DNA of 64,000 bases, from contig NZ_JAEKFH010000003.1 of NCBI RefSeq assembly GCF_016650695.1, positions 1,446,001 through 1,510,000 of the forward strand, given 5' to 3'. Position 1 is the first letter of the stretch; the number at the start of each line of letters is the position of its first letter. This DNA comes from Pseudomonas sp. TH41. Its GTDB lineage: Bacteria > Pseudomonadota > Gammaproteobacteria > Pseudomonadales > Pseudomonadaceae. Positions 58,349 through 64,000 of this stretch are shown piece by piece. A program made the translations under genes and the position numbers. A model generated the notes under the pieces. The model saw nothing but the letters and a program-made list of their open reading frames with translations, did not search any database and was not told where the DNA came from.

Positions 58349-59359
58349 ATGTCGGCGGTACGCATCGGTCCATACACATTGCATAACGGTTTGATTCTCG
58401 CCCCTATGGCGGGCGTCACCGACCAGCCCTTTCGTCAGCTGTGCAAGCGACTGGGTGCCGGGCTTGTCGTCTCGGAAATGGTCACCAGCGACATGAGTTT
58501 GTGGAACACCCGCAAATCGCGCCTGCGCATGATCCACGAAGGTGATCCCGAGCCACGCTCGGTACAGATCGCCGGTGGCGATGCACAGATGCTGGCGGAG
58601 GCGGCCCGGGCCAACGTTGAACTGGGCGCGCAGATTATTGATATCAACATGGGCTGCCCGGCGAAGAAGGTCTGCAACAAGGCCGCCGGTTCCGCCTTGT
58701 TGAAGGACGAAGCACTGGTGACCGAGATCCTGCAAGCGGTAGTCGCTGCAGTCGATGTGCCGGTCACGTTGAAGATCCGTACCGGCTGGGACCGGGACAA
58801 CAAGAACGGCCTGACCGTGGCGAAGATCGCCGAGCAGGCAGGCATTACGGCGTTGGCGGTCCATGGCCGCACCCGTGCCGATTTGTACACCGGTGAAGCC
58901 GAGTACGACACCATTGCCGCGATCAAACAGGCCGTGTCGATGCCGGTCTTCGCCAACGGCGATATTGATTCGCCGGAGAAGGCCCGGTACGTGCTCGACG
59001 CGACCGGCGCCGATGGACTGTTGGTTGGACGGGCTGCCCAGGGGCGGCCATGGATTTTTCGCGAGATCGATCATTTTCTGCGTACCGGTGAGAAACTCCC
59101 GGCACTGGAACTGATCGAGGTGGAACGCATTCTGCTAGAGCATCTGGCCGCACTTCACGTTTTCTATGGAGACGTTATGGGTGTCCGTATCGCTCGAAAG
59201 CATGTGGGCTGGTATCTCGCAACCTTGCCGGGCGCCAGGGAGTTTCGCGCCCACTTCAATCGTTTGGAAGATACGGAAGCACAATGCGCCAACGTTCAGA
59301 GCTTCTTCGCCGAACGTTATAAGAGCCTGACAGGGGACGGAGAGGGGGTGGCCGCATGA
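58349..59359 (+). CDS. dusB: tRNA-dihydrouridine synthase DusB
   Basis: A 336-aa FMN enzyme reducing uridine in the tRNA D-loop. Motifs: [20 protein letters not shown], the catalytic Cys region [33 protein letters not shown] and [23 protein letters not shown] precedes the ATG. It overlaps fis by four bases (ATGA), the conserved dusB-fis operon. Confidence 0.96.
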   Translation: MSAVRIGPYTLHNGLILAPMAGVTDQPFRQLCKRLGAGLVVSEMVTSDMSLWNTRKSRLRMIHEGDPEPRSVQIAGGDAQMLAEAARANVELGAQIIDINMGCPAKKVCNKAAGSALLKDEALVTEILQAVVAAVDVPVTLKIRTGWDRDNKNGLTVAKIAEQAGITALAVHGRTRADLYTGEAEYDTIAAIKQAVSMPVFANGDIDSPEKARYVLDATGADGLLVGRAAQGRPWIFREIDHFLRTGEKLPALELIEVERILLEHLAALHVFYGDVMGVRIARKHVGWYLATLPGAREFRAHFNRLEDTEAQCANVQSFFAERYKSLTGDGEGVAA

Positions 59360-59676
59360 CGATGATGACCGAGACTTTAGTGAGTGGAACAACACCCGTG
59401 AGCGACAACGTGAATTTGAAACAGCACCTCAATACGCCGAGCGAAGAAGGTCAGACCCTTCGCGGGAGTGTCGAGAAGGCGCTGCACAATTATTTCGCCC
59501 ACCTTGAGGGCGCTGCCGTCACGGATGTGTACAACCTGGTGCTCTCCGAAGTCGAGGCTCCCCTGCTCGAGTGCGTGATGAACTACGTCAAGGGCAACCA
59601 GACCAAGGCCAGCGAGCTGCTCGGGTTGAACCGGGGCACGCTGCGCAAGAAACTCAAGCAGTACGATTTGCTGTAA
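59356..59676 (+). CDS. fis: DNA-binding protein Fis
   Basis: A 106-aa nucleoid-associated protein bending DNA, growth-phase regulated in many bacteria. C-terminal HTH at [20 protein letters not shown]. Coupled to dusB. A terminator follows at 59694. Confidence 0.97.
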   Translation: MTMMTETLVSGTTPVSDNVNLKQHLNTPSEEGQTLRGSVEKALHNYFAHLEGAAVTDVYNLVLSEVEAPLLECVMNYVKGNQTKASELLGLNRGTLRKKLKQYDLL

Positions 59677-59693
59677 GCATTCAATCAAACCAG

Positions 59694-59725
59694 AAAGGCG
59701 CCCGCGTAAAAACGGTCGCCTTTTT
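59694..59725 (+). terminator. Intrinsic terminator after fis
   Basis: AAAGGCGCCCG and CGGTCGCCTTT pair around a short loop and are followed by TTT. Ends the dusB-fis transcript before purH. Confidence 0.75.
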
Positions 59726-59757
59726 TGCTGACTCCTTTGCTTTTGATGGAAATTGAA

Positions 59758-61365
59758 ATGACCGACCAGACTACCCGCCTGCCGATCCGCCGCGCCTTGA
59801 TCAGCGTTTCCGACAAGACCGGGATCCTCGAATTCGCCAAAGCGCTTGAAGCCCTGGGCGTCGAGATCCTCTCCACCGGCGGAACGTTCAAGCTGCTGCG
59901 CGACAACGGTGTCGCCGCAGTGGAAGTCGCGGACTACACCGGTTTCGCAGAAATGATGGACGGTCGGGTGAAAACCCTGCACCCGAAAATCCACGGCGGG
60001 ATCCTCGGTCGTCGCGGTATCGACGACGCCATCATGAACGAGCACGGCATCAAGCCGATCGATCTGGTCGCGGTCAACCTGTACCCGTTCGAAGCCACCA
60101 TCAACAAGCCAGGCTGCGACCTGCCGACTGCGATCGAGAACATCGACATCGGCGGCCCGACCATGGTCCGTTCGGCAGCCAAGAACCACAAAGACGTGGC
60201 CATCGTGGTGAATGCCAGCGATTACGCCAACGTCCTCGAAGGCCTCAAGGCCGGCGGCCTGACCTACGCTCAGCGTTTCGACCTGATGCTCAAGGCCTTC
60301 GAACACACCGCCGCCTACGACGGTATGATCGCCAACTACATGGGCACCGTGAACCAGGCCGCTGAAACCCTCACCACCGAAGGTCGCAGCGAGTTCCCGC
60401 GCACGTTCAACAGCCAGTTCGTGAAGGCTCAGGAAATGCGCTACGGCGAGAACCCGCATCAGAGCGCGGCGTTCTACGTGGAAGCCAAGCCTGCCGAAGT
60501 TGGCATCGCCACTGCGACCCAACTGCAAGGCAAAGAACTGTCGTACAACAACGTGGCCGACACTGACGCCGCGCTGGAATGCGTGAAGAGCTTCGTCAAG
60601 CCAGCGTGCGTCATCGTCAAGCACGCCAACCCATGCGGCGTTGCCGTCAGCCCGGACGCCGAAGGCGGCATCCGTCAGGCCTACGAACTGGCTTACGCTA
60701 CCGACACCGAATCGGCGTTCGGCGGCATCATCGCGTTCAACCGCGAGCTGGATGCTGAAACCGCCAAGGCCATCGTCGAGCGTCAGTTCGTCGAAGTGAT
60801 CATCGCGCCATCCGTCAGCGCAGAAGCCCGTGCCATCGTGGCAGCAAAAGCCAACGTGCGTTTGCTGGCCTGCGGCGAGTGGTCGGCTGATCGCGCCGCG
60901 GCGTGGGACTACAAACGTGTCAACGGTGGTCTGCTGGTGCAGAGCCGTGACATCGGCATGATCGGCGCCGATGACCTGAAAGTCGTGACCAAACGCGCCC
61001 CGACCGAACAGGAAATCCACGACCTGATCTTCGCCTGGAAAGTCGCCAAGTACGTTAAGTCCAACGCCATCGTCTACGCCAAAAACCGTCAGACCATCGG
61101 TGTCGGCGCGGGCCAGATGAGCCGCGTGAACTCCGCCCGTATTGCCGCGATCAAGGCTGAACACGCCGGTCTGCAGGTGCAGGGCGCGGTCATGGCTTCC
61201 GACGCGTTCTTCCCGTTCCGCGACGGCATCGACAACGCGGCCAAGGTCGGCATCACCGCGGTGATCCAGCCAGGTGGTTCGATGCGTGATAACGAAGTGA
61301 TTGCTGCAGCCGATGAAGCCGGCATCGCCATGGTCTTTACTGGCATGCGCCACTTCCGTCACTGA
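59758..61365 (+). CDS. purH: Bifunctional purine enzyme PurH
   Basis: A 535-aa AICAR transformylase and IMP cyclohydrolase, last two steps of IMP synthesis. N-terminal cyclohydrolase ([20 protein letters not shown]), C-terminal transformylase ([15 protein letters not shown]). ATG 59758 fits the family start. Adjacent to purD as expected. Confidence 0.98.
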   Translation: MTDQTTRLPIRRALISVSDKTGILEFAKALEALGVEILSTGGTFKLLRDNGVAAVEVADYTGFAEMMDGRVKTLHPKIHGGILGRRGIDDAIMNEHGIKPIDLVAVNLYPFEATINKPGCDLPTAIENIDIGGPTMVRSAAKNHKDVAIVVNASDYANVLEGLKAGGLTYAQRFDLMLKAFEHTAAYDGMIANYMGTVNQAAETLTTEGRSEFPRTFNSQFVKAQEMRYGENPHQSAAFYVEAKPAEVGIATATQLQGKELSYNNVADTDAALECVKSFVKPACVIVKHANPCGVAVSPDAEGGIRQAYELAYATDTESAFGGIIAFNRELDAETAKAIVERQFVEVIIAPSVSAEARAIVAAKANVRLLACGEWSADRAAAWDYKRVNGGLLVQSRDIGMIGADDLKVVTKRAPTEQEIHDLIFAWKVAKYVKSNAIVYAKNRQTIGVGAGQMSRVNSARIAAIKAEHAGLQVQGAVMASDAFFPFRDGIDNAAKVGITAVIQPGGSMRDNEVIAAADEAGIAMVFTGMRHFRH

Positions 61366-61381
61366 TAGCACCGCTTTCACC

Positions 61382-61481
61382 TGTAGGAGCGAGCTTGCTC
61401 GCGATGAACGATACGTCGCCGCGTTGTTTCAGACACCCCGCGTTATCGTTAACCACCATCACGAGCAAGCTCGCTCCTACA
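61382..61481. repeat. REPIN (family A) inside the purH-purD unit
   Basis: Inverted TGTAGGAGCGAGCTTGC arms lie between purH and purD. One arm reads TCACGAGC instead of TCGCGAGC. Placement may alter purD levels. Confidence 0.9.
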
Positions 61482-61518
61482 GAGTTTCCCGAATTCAGCG
61501 TCATCCGAGGTTTTTGAA

Positions 61519-62814
61519 ATGAATGTTTTGATCATTGGCAGCGGTGGCCGTGAACACGCCCTGGCCTGGAAAGTGGCTCAGGATCCGCGCGTACAGAAAG
61601 TCTTCGTTGCCCCGGGCAACGCCGGCACCGCCATTGAAGCCAAGTGCGAGAACGTCGCTATCGACGTGCTGGCCCTTGAGCAGCTGGCCGACTTTGCCGA
61701 GAAGAACGTTTCCCTGACCATCGTCGGCCCGGAAGTGCCGCTGGTCGCGGGCGTTGTCGATCTGTTCCGCGCCCGTGGACTGGACTGCTTCGGTCCGACC
61801 GCCGGTGCTGCTCAACTCGAAGGCTCGAAAGCCTTCACCAAGGATTTCCTGGCTCGCCACAAGATCCCGACTGCCGATTACCAGAACTTCACCGAGATCG
61901 AGCCTGCCCTGGCTTATCTGCGTGAAAAAGGCGCCCCGATCGTGATCAAGGCCGATGGCCTGGCCGCCGGTAAAGGCGTCATCGTTGCCATGACGCTGAT
62001 CGAAGCCGAAGACGCCGTTCGCGACATGCTGGCGGGCAACGCATTCGGCGAAGCCGGGTCGCGGGTAGTGATCGAAGAGTTCCTCGACGGCGAAGAAGCC
62101 AGCTTCATCGTCATGGTCGACGGCAAGAACGTGCTGCCAATGGCAACCAGCCAGGACCACAAACGCGTCGGCGATGGCGACACCGGTCCAAACACCGGCG
62201 GCATGGGGGCTTACTCCCCTGCCCCGGTGGTCACCAGCGAAGTGCACAAGCGTGTCATGGACCTGGTGATCTGGCCGACCGTGCGCGGCATGGCCGAGGA
62301 AGGCAACGTCTACACTGGCTTCCTGTACGCCGGCCTGATGATCGACAAGGCTGGTAACCCAAAAGTCATCGAATTCAACTGCCGTTTCGGCGACCCTGAG
62401 ACCCAACCGGTGATGCTGCGCTTGCAGTCGAGCCTGGTGTTGCTGGTCGAAGCGGCCCTGGCGCAAGCCCTGGACAAGGTCGAAGCGCAATGGGATCCAC
62501 GTCCGAGTGTCGGTATCGTGCTCGCGGCGGGCGGCTATCCAGGTGACTATGCCAAAGGTGTGGCCATCAACGGCCTGGATGCAGCCGCGGCACTGGAAGG
62601 TAAAGTCTTCCACGCCGGCACCGCGCTCAAGGACGGTCAAGTGGTGACGGCCGGTGGTCGGGTGCTCTGTGCGACCGCCATGGGCACCAGCGTCGATGCG
62701 GCCCAACAGCAGGCTTACAAGCTGGCGGCCAAGATTGATTGGGAAGGCTGTTTCTATCGCAAAGACATTGGCTACCGTGCCATTGCCCGCGAGCGTGGCG
62801 AAACTCAGGAATAA
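61519..62814 (+). CDS. purD: Phosphoribosylamine-glycine ligase PurD
   Basis: A 431-aa ATP-grasp enzyme (GAR synthetase) of purine synthesis. MNVLIIGSGGREHALAWKVA opens it; the ATP-grasp core includes PIVIKADGLAAGKGVIVAMT and TGGMGAYSPAPVV. GAGG is before ATG. Confidence 0.98.
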   Translation: MNVLIIGSGGREHALAWKVAQDPRVQKVFVAPGNAGTAIEAKCENVAIDVLALEQLADFAEKNVSLTIVGPEVPLVAGVVDLFRARGLDCFGPTAGAAQLEGSKAFTKDFLARHKIPTADYQNFTEIEPALAYLREKGAPIVIKADGLAAGKGVIVAMTLIEAEDAVRDMLAGNAFGEAGSRVVIEEFLDGEEASFIVMVDGKNVLPMATSQDHKRVGDGDTGPNTGGMGAYSPAPVVTSEVHKRVMDLVIWPTVRGMAEEGNVYTGFLYAGLMIDKAGNPKVIEFNCRFGDPETQPVMLRLQSSLVLLVEAALAQALDKVEAQWDPRPSVGIVLAAGGYPGDYAKGVAINGLDAAAALEGKVFHAGTALKDGQVVTAGGRVLCATAMGTSVDAAQQQAYKLAAKIDWEGCFYRKDIGYRAIARERGETQE

Positions 62815-62830
62815 GACAGCCATTCGGCCA

Positions 62831-62853
62831 GGCAAGGGCTTCGGGCCCTTGCC
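62831..62853 (+). other. Hairpin between purD and retS
   Basis: GGCAAGGGC-TTCGG-GCCCTTGCC, nine bp stem with no T-run. Weak terminator or leader structure. Confidence 0.5.
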
Positions 62854-62913
62854 GGACTATTCCGGCGCCGCGCATAGTTATAATCTGGCATCAACCTACG
62901 AAGGGATTTCGCC

Positions 62914-64000
62914 GTGCGCTGGCTCAGGATTGCCATAGGTTTCACCGTCACTCTGCTGACTTTGCTCTGCATGCTCCCGGCCATGGCCGCGCAAGGCAGT
63001 GGCTGGGCCGTATTGCTCGACGACCAGGGCGATCTGCAGCTCAGCGACATCCGTTCCGCTCGCTACACCAATCAATTCAGTCCTATCGAACTGGACCACC
63101 TCACGGCCGCCGAGCCCGAAGGTGCGTTGTGGTTGCGCTTCAGGCTTGCACCCGGCAAGCATGAACAGCTACTGCGGGTGTTCGCGCCCGACCTGTCCCA
63201 CTTCAATCTTTATGTGCTGGACGGCGATACGCTGATCGAGCATTTGAACACCGGCACCGAGCAGCCCCCGGGTGAACGGCCGTTGCCCAGCAGCGACGTC
63301 CTGTTGCCGCTACCGCAAAGCGACAAACCACTCGACGTTTACCTGCGGCTGGTCTCCGATCACCAGTTGAGGCCTTACATCACGCTGCAATCGGCAGTCA
63401 TGGCCGCTGCCAATCAGAACCAGACGTTGATTTACGGTCTGCTGTTCGGTTGTATCGCCATGCTGATCCTGCACAACCTCATCCGTTACGCCTACACCCG
63501 CTCGCGCAGCAGCCTTTGGCTGGCCGCCTGCGAAGCGTTATTGATGCTCAGCCTGCTGCTGTTGCTGAACCTGGCCGGGCCCTGGTTGCCGGACTGGCGT
63601 GCAGTACAAACGCCCGGCGCCTACCTCGCCCTGCTGCTGACGGCACCGTGCGGGCTGATGCTTGCCTATTGCTTCTTCGCCCCACTCGGCCCACACCCGC
63701 TGAACAAAGTGCTGCTGGGCGACATCCTGCTCATCATTGCCAGCGGTCTGCTGCTGCTGTTCGTCAACACGCTGCCGCTGAACATCATCACTTACGCACT
63801 CGTCGCCCTCGCGGGCCTGACCATGTTGTTCGTCAGCGCCTGGCACTGGCAAAAAGGCTATCGACCGGCACGGCTGTTCGTGGCGGCCATGGTGGTCTTC
63901 AATTTAGGCACGCTGATTATCCTGCCGGCTTTGCTGGGGCTGACCCTGATTGAGCCACAAGGATTGATCACCATCCTGTTGGTGTTCATCTGCATCAGCG
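62914..64000 (+). CDS. retS: Hybrid sensor kinase RetS (5' part only)
   Basis: The first 362 codons of a longer gene, cut by the window end. RetS binds and antagonises the GacS kinase and so controls the small RNAs RsmY/RsmZ, type VI secretion and biofilm formation. Visible: a signal-anchor (LRIAIGFTVTLLTLLCMLPA), a periplasmic 7TMR-DISM-type sensor (about 30-160) and the first spans of the seven-helix membrane module (YGLLFGCIAMLILHNLIRYA). GTG 62914 has GAAGGG eight bases upstream. It follows purD as in P. aeruginosa. The kinase and receiver domains lie beyond the window. Confidence 0.9.
   Translation, partial: MRWLRIAIGFTVTLLTLLCMLPAMAAQGSGWAVLLDDQGDLQLSDIRSARYTNQFSPIELDHLTAAEPEGALWLRFRLAPGKHEQLLRVFAPDLSHFNLYVLDGDTLIEHLNTGTEQPPGERPLPSSDVLLPLPQSDKPLDVYLRLVSDHQLRPYITLQSAVMAAANQNQTLIYGLLFGCIAMLILHNLIRYAYTRSRSSLWLAACEALLMLSLLLLLNLAGPWLPDWRAVQTPGAYLALLLTAPCGLMLAYCFFAPLGPHPLNKVLLGDILLIIASGLLLLFVNTLPLNIITYALVALAGLTMLFVSAWHWQKGYRPARLFVAAMVVFNLGTLIILPALLGLTLIEPQGLITILLVFICIS

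Noticed and set aside
59377..61380. 667-aa open frame on the minus strand opposite purH
   Set aside because: Antisense shadow of purH and fis with no recognisable domain.

Overview
The window reads as chromosome of a fluorescent Pseudomonas, most likely of the P. fluorescens group. The gene order from speA to retS (speA, sui1-like, Nudix, DUF2333, gcbA, ctpL, dsbD, aroQ, accB, accC, prmA, DUF3426 protein, dusB, fis, purH, purD, retS) follows the order known from P. aeruginosa. The Tad/Flp pilus genes, the GC-rich codon use and the many REP/REPIN elements with a GGGAGCG(A/G)GC(C/T)TGCTCGCGA core fit the same group. I saw no rRNA, tRNA, CRISPR array, prophage or insertion sequence.

Layout. 1-6060: an adenine deaminase-type enzyme, an ArsR-type regulator, a LysR regulator divergent from a quinone oxidoreductase-like gene, a 56-aa protein and a Bcr/CflA exporter. 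6060-9755: a copper module of copZ, a secreted unknown, copA and cueR, with two CueR-type promoters recognisable by TTGACC, a 19-base spacer and a central dyad. 9951-18043: a RIO kinase, a dCACHE chemoreceptor behind a probable sigma-28 promoter, an AraC regulator, and a fatty-acid-type module of thiolase, long FabG-like reductase and MaoC-like dehydratase. 18185-34085: a full Tad/Flp pilus locus. flp and a stand-alone receiver protein point one way; rcpC, rcpA, tadZ, tadA, tadB, tadC, tadD and a DUF3613 gene point the other. After a 0.8-kb repeat island come pprB, the prepilin peptidase, tadF, the sensor kinase pprA, and tadG convergent with pprA. 34299-40787: two DUF4136 lipoproteins, cmoM, a MazG-like protein, a small membrane protein, a MATE exporter, and an orphan short vgrG with a DUF4123 adaptor gene. 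41021-64000: the conserved speA-to-retS block, with retS cut by the window end.

The one clear accessory insertion in the conserved block is a 513-aa AlbA_2/HATPase-like protein between accC and prmA, bounded on both sides by near-identical terminator hairpins. No unmistakably new multi-gene system is visible. The best leads are that inserted gene, the short orphan VgrG-DUF4123 pair, the secreted protein between the CueR promoters, the lone receiver beside flp, TadZ without a canonical P-loop, and the repeat island at 26.7-27.5 kb.

Regulation visible in sequence: CueR operators, one LysR-type palindrome, one sigma-28 promoter, several terminators, and about fourteen REPIN-like elements plus a second REP family in intergenic gaps. 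All functions are inferred from sequence memory and motifs; no database search was run.
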